A DNA stretch of 47,950 nt, from positions 1 through 47,950 of the forward strand of contig JAEYRA010000008.1 in assembly GCA_023409755.1 (NCBI GenBank), in the 5' to 3' direction. The position numbers were made by a program, and so were the translations under genes. The DNA comes from Bacillota bacterium. Its GTDB lineage: Bacteria; Bacillota; Clostridia; Christensenellales; UMGS416. The notes below the pieces were generated by a model. That model saw only the letters and a list, made by a program, of their open reading frames with translations, made no database searches and was not told the DNA's origin. This document shows, in pieces, positions 16,053 to 24,079 of the stretch. Positions within the stretch are counted from its first letter, which is position 1; each line of letters starts with the position of its first letter.

Positions 16053-16297
16053 ATCAAACGCGATGACGAAGCCGCGCCCACCGAACGCGGGGCAGAGCGA
16101 GCCGGGGTCTGGTGCAAGCCCGGCGCTTCCGCACCTTGGGACAATCCCTTCTGAGCGCACCGCCGAAGACAGTAAGCGGACAGCGGACGCCCGCCGTTAC
16201 CGGGCAGCGCATGGTGTGCGTGGTGAGTGTGCGTGTGAACGCAAATTCGGGTGGTACCGCGGAGTCTTCCGTCCCGGCTGGGATGGGGGCTCTTTTT
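16053..16297 (+). promoter_or_regulatory. T-box riboswitch (isoleucine) with terminator
   Basis: The T-box core GGGTGGTACCGCGG (16249-16262) is exact and pairs with the uncharged tRNA acceptor end. It is followed by a long terminator, GAGTCTTCCG...GGGGGCTC (16262-16292) and TTTTT. Stem I is visible with its apical part around GAGCCGGGGTCTGG/AAGCCCGGC, and the probable specifier is ATC at 16144-16146 (in GGGACAATCCCTTCTGAGC), matching Ile. It senses uncharged tRNA-Ile and lets transcription go on into the GNAT-ileS operon. The specifier call is by position only; the class is certain. Confidence 0.92.
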
Positions 16298-16328
16298 GTT
16301 TTCTGGAAGTTTTCAGGAGGTGTTTGCC

Positions 16329-17150
16329 ATGCTGATTCCCTTTACCGGCCCCGAAGCGCTGGATAGCGCAGCCTTCCTGCTGCAGGGGGAGGCTACTCAC
16401 AATGTGATGCGTAACATTGCCTCGGCATCCTGCGTCACGGCGCTGCAGAATGCCGAGGGTACCTTCATCGCCCTGCAGAACGAGGGGCTCAACGCCTGGA
16501 TTTGGGCGGGCAGCGCCTGTACCGACTGGCCGGTGCTGACCGACGAACTGGCCGACCGGCTGCAAGGGGCGGCGTTGCCCGGCATCACCGCCGAGCCGGA
16601 GCTTGTGAACCGCTTCATCGAGCGCTATTGCCCGGCCAACGGCTGCCATGCCCAGCGGAATATGCCACTGGTGGCCTATGAACTGCCGGGCGAGCCCAAT
16701 GCCCCCTCCGGCGTGCCTGGGGAAAGGCGCGGGGCTGTGGAGACGGATGCCGACCTTGTCGCGCGGTGGTTTGCTGCCTTTGACCTCGAGTGCTTCGGCA
16801 TCCAACAGGCGCCGGAGGGAATGAAGGAAGCCGCCGTAAAAACCATCGCGGAGGGCGGACTGTGGCTCTGGGTCATCGATGGCGAGCCCGTGTCGCTGGC
16901 GCGGGCAGCCCGCCGCAGCACCCTTCACCAGCGCATTGGCCCGGTCTATACCCCACCCGAAGCGCGGGGCAAGCATTACTCCCAGGCGTTGGTTGCCGAG
17001 GTCTGCGAGCTCATCCGCCAGGAGGGGCGGATGCCGCTGCTCTATGCCGATGGCAACAACCCGATCTCCAACCGTGTCTACCAAAAAGTTGGATTCGTCC
17101 AGCGGGGAATGCTAGAAGAAATTAAGTTGATTCGCGAGGGATCGCATTAG
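16329..17150 (+). CDS. GNAT acetyltransferase under Ile T-box control
   Basis: A 273-residue protein with a poorly conserved N-terminal half and a C-terminal FR47/GNAT domain: VSLARAARRSTLHQRIGPVYTPPEARGKHYSQALVAEVC, then LLYADGNNPISNRVYQKVGFVQRGML. This two-part form is seen in GNATs that modify small molecules. ATG 16329 follows CAGGAGGTGTTTGCC. It is the first gene after the T-box, ten bases ahead of ileS, so it is expressed when charged tRNA-Ile is low. Its substrate is unknown; an amino acid- or peptide-linked role is only suggested by the context. Confidence 0.85.
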   Translation: MLIPFTGPEALDSAAFLLQGEATHNVMRNIASASCVTALQNAEGTFIALQNEGLNAWIWAGSACTDWPVLTDELADRLQGAALPGITAEPELVNRFIERYCPANGCHAQRNMPLVAYELPGEPNAPSGVPGERRGAVETDADLVARWFAAFDLECFGIQQAPEGMKEAAVKTIAEGGLWLWVIDGEPVSLARAARRSTLHQRIGPVYTPPEARGKHYSQALVAEVCELIRQEGRMPLLYADGNNPISNRVYQKVGFVQRGMLEEIKLIREGSH

Positions 17151-17160
17151 GAGGAACGAT

Positions 17161-20100
17161 ATGGCGTTGTATCAAAAGGTCTCCACCAGCCTCGACTTTG
17201 TGGAGCGGGAGAAGGAAATCCTGGAGTTCTGGCGGGAGAACAGCATCTTTGAAAAGAGCGTGACCCTGCGGGAGGGTGCGCCGCTCTACACCTTCTACGA
17301 CGGGCCGCCCACTGCCAACGGCAAGCCCCACATCGGCCACGTGCTGACCCGGGCCATGAAGGACCTGGTGCCGCGCTACTACACCATGAAGGGCTACAAC
17401 GTGCTGCGCAAAGCCGGCTGGGACACCCATGGGCTGCCGGTGGAGCTGGAGGTGGAGAAGCAGCTGGGCCTCGACGGCAAGCCGCAGATCGAGCAGTATG
17501 GCATCGAGCCGTTCATCCAGAAGTGCAAGGAAAGTGTCTGGAAGTACAAGGTGGAGTGGGAGCAGATCTCCGACCGCGTGGGGTTCTGGGTGGACATGGA
17601 GAACCCCTACGTCACCTATGACAACAACTACATCGAGAGCGAGTGGTGGGCGCTCAAGCGCATCCACGAGAAGGGCCTGCTCTACAAGGGCTATAAGGTT
17701 GTGCCCTACTGCCCGCGCTGCGGCACCGCCCTCTCCAGCCACGAGGTAGCTCAGGGCTATGCCGACGTGAAGGAGACCTCCGCCATCGCGCGGTTCAAGG
17801 TGGCGGGCCGGCCGGGGGTCTGTATCCTGGCGTGGACGACGACGCCATGGACACTGCCCAGCAACATCGCTCTGTGCGTCAACGCCAACGACGAGTACGG
17901 CGAATACCGCGTGGGGGAGGAGACGCTCATCATGGCGACGGCGCTGGCCGCCAAGACCCTGCCCGAGGGGTATGAGCTTCTGCGCTCCTTCCCGGGCAGG
18001 GATCTCGTCGGCACGGTGTATGAGCCGCTCTTCAACGCCGGTGCCACACCCGAGGGCCAGCAGCCGCGCGTGGTGGCCGACCCCTATGTCAGCATGGAGG
18101 ACGGCACCGGCATCGTGCACCTGGCCCCCTATGGCGAGGACGACATGCGCATCCTCAAGCGGGAGGGGCTCGATTTCCGCATCATCGTGGATGCGCAGGG
18201 CGCCTTCACGGCGGAGACGCCGTGGGCCGGTACCTTTGTAAAGGATGCCGACCGCGCGGTGTTGAATGACCTCAAGGCCCGCGGCCAGCTCTACGCCGCG
18301 CTGCCCTTCGAGCATAGCTACCCGTTCTGCTGGCGGTGCGACACGCCGCTGCTCTACTACCCGCGTGACACCTGGTTCATCGCCATGACGGCGGTGCGCG
18401 ATGAGCTCGTGGCCAGCACCAGGTCGGTCAACTGGCTGCCTGAGAACATCCGCGACGGCCGCATGGGCAACTTTGTGGAGAACGTCATCGACTGGGGCAT
18501 CTCTCGCGAGCGGTACTGGGGCACGCCGCTGCCGGTGTGGACCTGCGCCTGCGGCCACCGGGAGGTCATCGGCAGCCGGGCGGAACTCGTGGAGAAGGGC
18601 CGCAACGTGTCGCCGGACATCGAACTGCACAAGCCCTTCATCGACGAGGTGGAGCTTGTGTGCCCCGAGTGCGGCGGTGCGATGAAACGGGAAGCCGCCG
18701 TCATCGACTGCTGGTTTGACTCGGGCTCCATGCCCTTCGCCCAGTGGCACTACCCCTTTGAGAACAAGGAGGAGTTTGAGGCCCGCTTCCCGGCGGATTT
18801 CATCAGCGAGGCCGTGGACCAGACCCGCGGCTGGTTCTACACGCTGCTCGCCATCTCCACCCTGCTCTTTGGCCGGGCTCCCTTCAAGACTTGCCTGGTG
18901 CTGGGCCATGTGTGCGACAAGGACGGCGTCAAGATGAGCAAGCACAAGGGCAATGTGTTGGACCCGTGGGAGATGCTCAACACCCGCGGAGCCGACGCCG
19001 TGCGCTGGTATTTCTACACCGGCAGCGCGCCGTGGCTGCCAAGCCGCTTCTCCGGCGAGGCGGTGAGCGAGGCCCAACGCAAATACATGGGGACGCTGTG
19101 GAATACCTACGCGTTCTATGTGCTCTATGCCAACATTGACAACTTCAACCCGCTGGAGCACACGCTGGACTACGCCAAGCTGGGTGAGATGGACCGGTGG
19201 GTCCTCTCCCGCCTGCAGACGCTGGTGGCTGAGGTCGACGGCGGGCTGGCCGAGATCCGCATCACCGAGAGCGGCCGTGCCCTCAGCGAGTTTGTGGACG
19301 ACCTCTCCAACTGGTATGTGCGCCGGGGCCGCGACCGCTACTGGGGCGGCGGCCTCACTGAGGACAAGGTGAACGCCTACCTCACACTCTACACCGTGCT
19401 TGTGACACTGGCCAAGCTGACCGCGCCGTTCACGCCCTTCCTGGCTGAGCAGATCTACCGCAACCTGGTGGCGGGCATTGACGCTGCCGCGCCGGAGTCG
19501 GTGCATTTCTGCGACTTCCCGGTGGTGAACCCGGCGTGGATTGACCGGGAACTGGAGGCCAACATGGCCCGTGTGCTGGGCATCGTGGCGCTGGGCCGTG
19601 CCTGCCGCGCCACCGCCGGCGTCAAGAACCGCCAGCCCGCCCCGGCCCTGCTGGTGGAGGGCGCAGCCCTGCCGGCGAGCCTCACGGCCCTGGTGGCCGA
19701 CGAGCTCAACGTCAAGGCTGTGGAATTCATTGAGAGTGCCGGCGACCTGGTCAGCTACAAGGTCAAACCCCAATTGAAGACCCTGGGCCGCCGGTTTGGC
19801 AAGCGCATGCCGCTCGTCAACACCCTGCTGCAGGAAGGCGACGGCACGGCCTTCGTGGCGGCGCTGCGCGGGCAGGGGTTCTTCACGCTGGAGGTTGAGG
19901 GCGTGGAGGAGCGCTTTGAACAGGACGATGTGCTCATCGAGGTAACCCAGCGGTCCGACTTCTTCACCGCCAGCGAGGGCGGCGTTTCGGTGGCGCTGGA
20001 TGCCCGCTTGACGCCCGCGCTCCTGGAGGAAGGCTTCGTGCGGGAGGTCGTCTCCAAGGTGCAGCAGATGCGCCGTGAGGCGGGCTTCGAGGTGACCGAC

Positions 20101-20277
20101 CACATCACCCTGGCGGTGGACGGCCCGGCTGATGCACTTGCGACCATCACCCGCAACCAGGGGGCCATCCTGGCCGATGTGCTGGGCGACGCCCTGACCG
20201 AGGGCCGGCCCGAAGGCTTTGGCCGGGAGCAGACAATCAACGGCGAGGAACTGTTCCTCACCGTACGGAAGGTGTAA
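17161..20277 (+). CDS. ileS: Isoleucyl-tRNA synthetase (long, type-2-like)
   Basis: Class Ia synthetase that charges tRNA-Ile and edits valine. The 1038-residue length and the motif KMSKH (residues 591-595, followed by KGNVLDPW) are of the eukaryote-like IleS2 group, to which mupirocin-resistant enzymes belong, and differ from the roughly 930-residue type-1 enzyme. HIGH is at residues 57-60 in NGKPHIGHV. The editing domain shows WTTTPWTLPSN, and zinc-type pairs are seen in CPRCGTALSSHE and CPECGGAM. ATG 17161 follows TTAGGAGGAACGAT. It is the second gene of a T-box operon and is followed six bases later by a methyltransferase gene. Confidence 0.97.
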   Translation: MALYQKVSTSLDFVEREKEILEFWRENSIFEKSVTLREGAPLYTFYDGPPTANGKPHIGHVLTRAMKDLVPRYYTMKGYNVLRKAGWDTHGLPVELEVEKQLGLDGKPQIEQYGIEPFIQKCKESVWKYKVEWEQISDRVGFWVDMENPYVTYDNNYIESEWWALKRIHEKGLLYKGYKVVPYCPRCGTALSSHEVAQGYADVKETSAIARFKVAGRPGVCILAWTTTPWTLPSNIALCVNANDEYGEYRVGEETLIMATALAAKTLPEGYELLRSFPGRDLVGTVYEPLFNAGATPEGQQPRVVADPYVSMEDGTGIVHLAPYGEDDMRILKREGLDFRIIVDAQGAFTAETPWAGTFVKDADRAVLNDLKARGQLYAALPFEHSYPFCWRCDTPLLYYPRDTWFIAMTAVRDELVASTRSVNWLPENIRDGRMGNFVENVIDWGISRERYWGTPLPVWTCACGHREVIGSRAELVEKGRNVSPDIELHKPFIDEVELVCPECGGAMKREAAVIDCWFDSGSMPFAQWHYPFENKEEFEARFPADFISEAVDQTRGWFYTLLAISTLLFGRAPFKTCLVLGHVCDKDGVKMSKHKGNVLDPWEMLNTRGADAVRWYFYTGSAPWLPSRFSGEAVSEAQRKYMGTLWNTYAFYVLYANIDNFNPLEHTLDYAKLGEMDRWVLSRLQTLVAEVDGGLAEIRITESGRALSEFVDDLSNWYVRRGRDRYWGGGLTEDKVNAYLTLYTVLVTLAKLTAPFTPFLAEQIYRNLVAGIDAAAPESVHFCDFPVVNPAWIDRELEANMARVLGIVALGRACRATAGVKNRQPAPALLVEGAALPASLTALVADELNVKAVEFIESAGDLVSYKVKPQLKTLGRRFGKRMPLVNTLLQEGDGTAFVAALRGQGFFTLEVEGVEERFEQDDVLIEVTQRSDFFTASEGGVSVALDARLTPALLEEGFVREVVSKVQQMRREAGFEVTDHITLAVDGPADALATITRNQGAILADVLGDALTEGRPEGFGREQTINGEELFLTVRKV

Positions 20278-20283
20278 GAAGCC

Positions 20284-21150
20284 ATGTATCTGGCCGATCA
20301 ATGGAAGGACTATGAGGTCATCGACGCCGGCTCGGGCGAGAAGCTGGAGCGCTGGGGCGACGCTGTGCTGCTGCGGCCCGACCCGCAGGCCATCTGGCCG
20401 GCGGAGCGGCAGCACCCGGCCTGGGGGCAGGTGGACGCCATCTACCACCGCAGCCAGGAGGGCGGCGGCACCTGGGAGTACCGCCGCTCCCTGCCCGAGC
20501 GGTGGTCGGTGAGCTACGGCGCGCTGCGCTTCCACATCAAGCCCCTGGGCTTCAAGCACACCGGGCTCTTCCCCGAGCAGGCCGTCAACTGGGATTGGAT
20601 GGCCGGGCGCATCGCGGAGTGTGGGCAGGAGCAGCCGAGCGTGCTGAACCTCTTTGCCTACACCGGCGGGGCCACGGCGGCCTGCGCGGCAGCGGGGGCG
20701 TCAGTCGTGCATGTGGACGCCGCCAAGGGCATGGTCAACTGGGCGGGGGAGAATCTGGAGCTTTCGGGTCTCACCGACCGGCGGGTGCGCTTCCTCATCG
20801 ACGACTGCCTGAAGTTCGTGCAGCGGGAGGCCCGCCGCGGCCGTCGCTACGACGCCATCCTGATGGACCCCCCGAGCTACGGCCGGGGCCCGGGTGGGGA
20901 GATGTGGAAGCTGGAGGACAAGCTCTTTGAGCTGGTGCAGGCCACGATGGCGATCCTCAGCGACCAGCCTATCTTCTACCTCATCAACTCCTACACCACC
21001 GGCTTACAGCCCCTGGTGCTGGAGAATATGCTCAAGATGACGGTGGCACGGCGGTTTGGCGGCCGGGCTGAGGCCGGTGAGGTGGGTCTGCCCATCACGG
21101 CCACGGGCCTAACGCTGCCCTGCGGGGCCAGCGGCCGGTGGCAGCCGTGA
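20284..21150 (+). CDS. Class I SAM-dependent methyltransferase (RlmI-like, COG1092)
   Basis: A 288-residue enzyme of the RlmI/RlmK branch, which makes 5-methylcytosine or related changes in rRNA. The SAM-binding motif is NLFAYTGGATAACAAAGASVVHVDAAK, motif IV is DAILMDPPSYGRGPGGEMWKLE, and the end is LPCGASGRW. The N-terminal PUA part of true RlmI proteins is short or missing. The start ATG at 20284 is six bases behind ileS, and its end overlaps the pseudouridine synthase gene, so all four genes are probably one operon. The RNA target cannot be told. Confidence 0.9.
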   Translation: MYLADQWKDYEVIDAGSGEKLERWGDAVLLRPDPQAIWPAERQHPAWGQVDAIYHRSQEGGGTWEYRRSLPERWSVSYGALRFHIKPLGFKHTGLFPEQAVNWDWMAGRIAECGQEQPSVLNLFAYTGGATAACAAAGASVVHVDAAKGMVNWAGENLELSGLTDRRVRFLIDDCLKFVQREARRGRRYDAILMDPPSYGRGPGGEMWKLEDKLFELVQATMAILSDQPIFYLINSYTTGLQPLVLENMLKMTVARRFGGRAEAGEVGLPITATGLTLPCGASGRWQP

Positions 21151-21839
21151 ACGGGCGAACCCCGGACATCCTCTATGAGGACAACCACCTGCTGGTGGTG
21201 TTGAAGCCGCCGGGTGTACCAAGCCAGGGTGACAGCTCCGGCGATGCGGACATGCTGACGCTGCTCAAAGCCTATGTGAAGGAGCGGTACCAGAAGCCCG
21301 GTGCGGTCTACCTGGGGTTGGTGCACCGGCTGGACCGTCCTGCCGGCGGTGTCATGGTGTTTGCCCGCACCAGCAAGGCCGCCGCGCGGCTTGCCGAGCA
21401 GATGGGCGACGGGCGGTTTACCAAGCAGTACCTCTGCGTGTGCGAGGGCACACCCCCCGGGGGGCGGCTGGAGCACTACCTGACGAAGGATACCGCTGCC
21501 AACCGGGTGACGGCTACCTTGCAACCTCGCCCGGGCGCCCAGTGGGCGGCGCTGGAGTATGAGCCCCGCCGCACGGTGGAGGGGCGTACCCTCTGCGCGG
21601 TGCGGCTGCTGACGGGCCGGCCCCATCAGATCCGCGTACAAATGGCGGCCATCGGCTGCCCGCTGTGGGGCGACCAGCGCTACAACCCCGCCGCCCGCCC
21701 CGGCCAGTGGCTGGCACTGTGGAGCACGGAGTTGGCATTCGACCACCCTACGCGGGGGGAGCGCATGACCTTCACCGCGCTGCCGGAGCCCAACCCCGGT
21801 ACGCTCTGGGCTGCGTTTGACCAAACCCTGCCGCACTGA
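21147..21839 (+). CDS. RluA-family RNA pseudouridine synthase
   Basis: Isomerises uridine to pseudouridine in rRNA or tRNA. The 230-residue protein has the catalytic motif VHRLDRPAGGVMVFAR (Asp in HRLD), the start DILYEDNHLLVVLKPPGVPSQ and the RluA end motif GRPHQIRVQMAAIGCPLWGDQRY. No S4 domain is present, as in RluC-like short forms such as YlyB/YhcT. GTG 21147 overlaps the methyltransferase stop (GTGA) and has GGTGG five bases ahead; GTG 21138 is an alternative giving three more residues. It follows the methyltransferase in the same operon, giving a small RNA-modification pair. Confidence 0.92.
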   Translation: MNGRTPDILYEDNHLLVVLKPPGVPSQGDSSGDADMLTLLKAYVKERYQKPGAVYLGLVHRLDRPAGGVMVFARTSKAAARLAEQMGDGRFTKQYLCVCEGTPPGGRLEHYLTKDTAANRVTATLQPRPGAQWAALEYEPRRTVEGRTLCAVRLLTGRPHQIRVQMAAIGCPLWGDQRYNPAARPGQWLALWSTELAFDHPTRGERMTFTALPEPNPGTLWAAFDQTLPH

Positions 21840-21854
21840 ATGAGGGAAAGGGCA

Positions 21855-22268
21855 ATGGAATCTGTTCGGATGAATATGGACAGGATTACAAGCATATCCC
21901 AAGAAAAGCTCTATTATCGTAACGACAAGGGAGAGCTTGATGAAATTGACTTGCTTCAATGCAGAAGGCGATATATAAAGTTAATCAACGCGCATTTGGA
22001 TGAGTTTCCCACACGAAAGGGTATTCCGATCGCTGACGATGATGACGACTTCCGATGTGTGGCGGATCGCTGCATATCGGGTGAACCCCCCTATTTTGAG
22101 TTCTATGATTGGCCGCATATCCGATTCGAGATTCAACTTCATGAGTGGTGGCTAACAAAATTACTTGATTTACTGGGGTGGAATTGGAAGGCAAAACGGT
22201 TACAATTGTTCATGAGCATACAAGAGCAACTGACGCAAGCAGGATGGACGACCTTCGATTTATCGTAG
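21855..22268 (+). CDS. Uncharacterised small protein
   Basis: A 137-residue soluble protein I do not recognise, rich in acidic and aromatic residues (ADDDDDFRC, PYFEFYDWPHIRFEIQLHEWW, LGWNWKAKRLQLF). Its composition and size resemble the immunity-type orphan proteins common in Bacillota, but that is only a resemblance. ATG 21855 was preferred because GGGAAAGGG lies just ahead; ATG 21840, directly after the previous stop, would add five residues. Base composition is lower in G+C than the neighbours. It follows the RNA pseudouridine synthase gene by 15 bases and precedes the nitroreductases. Confidence 0.65.
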   Translation: MESVRMNMDRITSISQEKLYYRNDKGELDEIDLLQCRRRYIKLINAHLDEFPTRKGIPIADDDDDFRCVADRCISGEPPYFEFYDWPHIRFEIQLHEWWLTKLLDLLGWNWKAKRLQLFMSIQEQLTQAGWTTFDLS

Positions 22269-22304
22269 CAGACCGCAATGGAAAGCAGAGAGGAGCATGG
22301 AACA

Positions 22305-22823
22305 ATGGACGCGATACAAGCCATTTTCACCCGCCGCAGCATCCGGCAGTATACCGGGGAACCCATTAGCGAGGAACAGCTGCACACGCTGCTGAAAGCT
22401 GGTTTTTCTGCCCCGTCGTGCATGAACAGCCGGTCCTGGCGGTTCATCGTGGTGCGTGAGCAGGAGACGTTCCAGGCCATCAGCAAGATTCATCCCTACT
22501 CCCGCATGCTGCCACAGGCGGGCTGCGGCCTGTTGGTTTGTGTGGATACTTCCTCCGGTGTGCCGTTTGAGTACCTGGTGCAGGATGCATCCGCTGCCAC
22601 GCAGAACATCTTGCTGGCTGCGCATGCGCTGGGGTTGGGTGCGGTGTGGCTGGGGGTCTCCCCCCTGCAGGAGCGCGTGACCGGCTTGCAGAAGCTGCTG
22701 GACATCCCCGACGAAGTGAAGCCCATCACTCTGGTTTCGGTCGGGCATCCCGCGGAGGAGCGTGCCGCGCCGGATCGTTATGAGGCGGACAAGGTCTTCT
22801 TTGGACGTTGGCAGGGGAAATGA
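22305..22823 (+). CDS. Nitroreductase family protein, copy 1 of 3
   Basis: A 172-residue FMN-dependent nitroreductase-like flavoprotein. Family marks are FTRRSIRQYTGEPISEEQLHTLLKAGFSAPSCMNSRSWRFIVV near the N-terminus (flavin-phosphate Arg pair RRSIR) and AHALGLGAVWLG. ATG 22305 follows AGAGAGGAGC. It belongs to the short, one-domain branch that reduces nitro compounds or quinones with NAD(P)H; the natural substrate is unknown. It is the first of three tandem paralogues, 31 bases from the second. Confidence 0.92.
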   Translation: MDAIQAIFTRRSIRQYTGEPISEEQLHTLLKAGFSAPSCMNSRSWRFIVVREQETFQAISKIHPYSRMLPQAGCGLLVCVDTSSGVPFEYLVQDASAATQNILLAAHALGLGAVWLGVSPLQERVTGLQKLLDIPDEVKPITLVSVGHPAEERAAPDRYEADKVFFGRWQGK

Positions 22824-22854
22824 CCCCCAAATGACGATGGACCGGAGGACAGGA

Positions 22855-23382
22855 ATGGATACGATTGAGAACATTCTGACCCGCCGCAGCATCCGGAAGT
22901 TCACCGGGGAGCCGGTGGCGGAGGAGCAGCTGCATACCATCCTGCGGACGGGTTTCTCCGCCCCGTCGGCGAAGAACACCCGCCCCTGGCAGTTACTCGT
23001 CATTCGCAACCCGCAGACCCTGCAGGCCATCACCAAGGTTCACCCCTTTTCCAGCATGTTGCCGGAAGCGGGCTGCGGCGTACTCATCTGTGGGGACGCC
23101 ACTGCCAATGACAACCAGGGTTACCTGCTGCAGGACTGCTCCGCCGCCATGGAGAACATGCTGCTGGCTGCCCACGCGCTGGGGTTGGGGGCGGTCTGGC
23201 TGGGCGTTGCCCCGCGGGAGGAGCGCATCGCCGCGCTGCGGGAGCTGCTGAGCATCCCCGAGCACAGCCACCCGATGGCGCTAATGGCCCTGGGCCACCC
23301 GGCGGAGGAACGGCCCGCCCCTGACCGCTACGACGCGGCCAAAGTATTCTACGAGCGCTGGGGCGCCAAGGAGGACATATGA
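22855..23382 (+). CDS. Nitroreductase family protein, copy 2 of 3
   Basis: A 175-residue paralogue of the gene before it; LTRRSIRKFTGEPVAEEQLHTILRTGFSAPSAKNTRPWQLLVIR and AHALGLGAVWLGVAPREERI align almost without gaps with copy 1. ATG 22855 follows GGAGGACAGGA. It ends in TGA that overlaps the start of copy 3 (ATGATG). The region after the flavin motif differs (CGDATANDNQGYLLQD against CVDTSSGVPFEYLVQD), so substrate preference may have shifted. Confidence 0.92.
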   Translation: MDTIENILTRRSIRKFTGEPVAEEQLHTILRTGFSAPSAKNTRPWQLLVIRNPQTLQAITKVHPFSSMLPEAGCGVLICGDATANDNQGYLLQDCSAAMENMLLAAHALGLGAVWLGVAPREERIAALRELLSIPEHSHPMALMALGHPAEERPAPDRYDAAKVFYERWGAKEDI

Positions 23383-23891
23383 TGGACGCGAAAACCGCAC
23401 TGTACACCCGGCGGAGCATCCGCGCCTACACGGGCCGGCCACTGACAGATGAGGAGATCAGTGACATTCTGCGGGCGGGGTTCTCCGCACCCAGCTGCGC
23501 CAACCTGCGGCCGCTGCACTTCATTGTGGTGCGTGAGCGGGCCACGCTGGAGCTCATTGTCAGCGTCCACCCGCACAGCAAGGCCGTACTGCAGGCGGGG
23601 TGCTGCATCGTTGTCTGTGCCGATCGCAACCTGCACGACAACCTCTATTATGACAATCAGGATGCCTCCGCCGCCATTGAGAACATGCTGCTGATGGCCC
23701 ACGGTATGGGCTTGGGCGGCTTGTGGATGGGCCTGCGCCCCGACGAGGACAAGGCCGCGCCCATCGCCGCGGCGCTGGGTCTGCCGGGGTCGGTGCTGCC
23801 CTTTGGCCTGGTGGCTGTGGGCGAGCCCGCCGAAGAAAAGGATGCCCCCGACCGCACCCTACCCGACCGGGTGCACTGGGATCGGTGGTAG
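23379..23891 (+). CDS. Nitroreductase family protein, copy 3 of 3
   Basis: A 170-residue paralogue, more diverged than copies 1 and 2 but with the same frame: YTRRSIRAYTGRPLTDEEISDILRAGFSAPSCANLRPLHFIVVRE and MAHGMGLGGLWMGLRP. Two ATGs (23379 and 23382) follow AAGGAGGACAT; the second has the better spacing. It overlaps the stop of copy 2 by four bases and is followed by a terminator at 23947, so the three copies are one transcription unit. Confidence 0.92.
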   Translation: MMDAKTALYTRRSIRAYTGRPLTDEEISDILRAGFSAPSCANLRPLHFIVVRERATLELIVSVHPHSKAVLQAGCCIVVCADRNLHDNLYYDNQDASAAIENMLLMAHGMGLGGLWMGLRPDEDKAAPIAAALGLPGSVLPFGLVAVGEPAEEKDAPDRTLPDRVHWDRW

Positions 23892-23946
23892 GATCCCACA
23901 TGAACGACGACCGCCCGGCAATGGACGAGCGGATCTAGCAAACCAG

Positions 23947-23977
23947 AAAGACAAAGAGTTGTAACTCTTTGTCTTTT
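23947..23977 (+). terminator. Rho-independent terminator after the nitroreductase cluster
   Basis: GACAAAGAGTT (23950-23960) pairs perfectly with AACTCTTTGTC (23963-23973) around GT, preceded by AAA and followed by TTTT. Confidence 0.9.
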
Positions 23978-24079
23978 CCTATTAGAACGGAAGTTAGGGT
24001 AAATGCATCTTGGACATAGTTGTCAAATGGAACAGTGTGCACCGGTACTTGGGTCTGCCAGTTGCCGGGGTACAGATTG

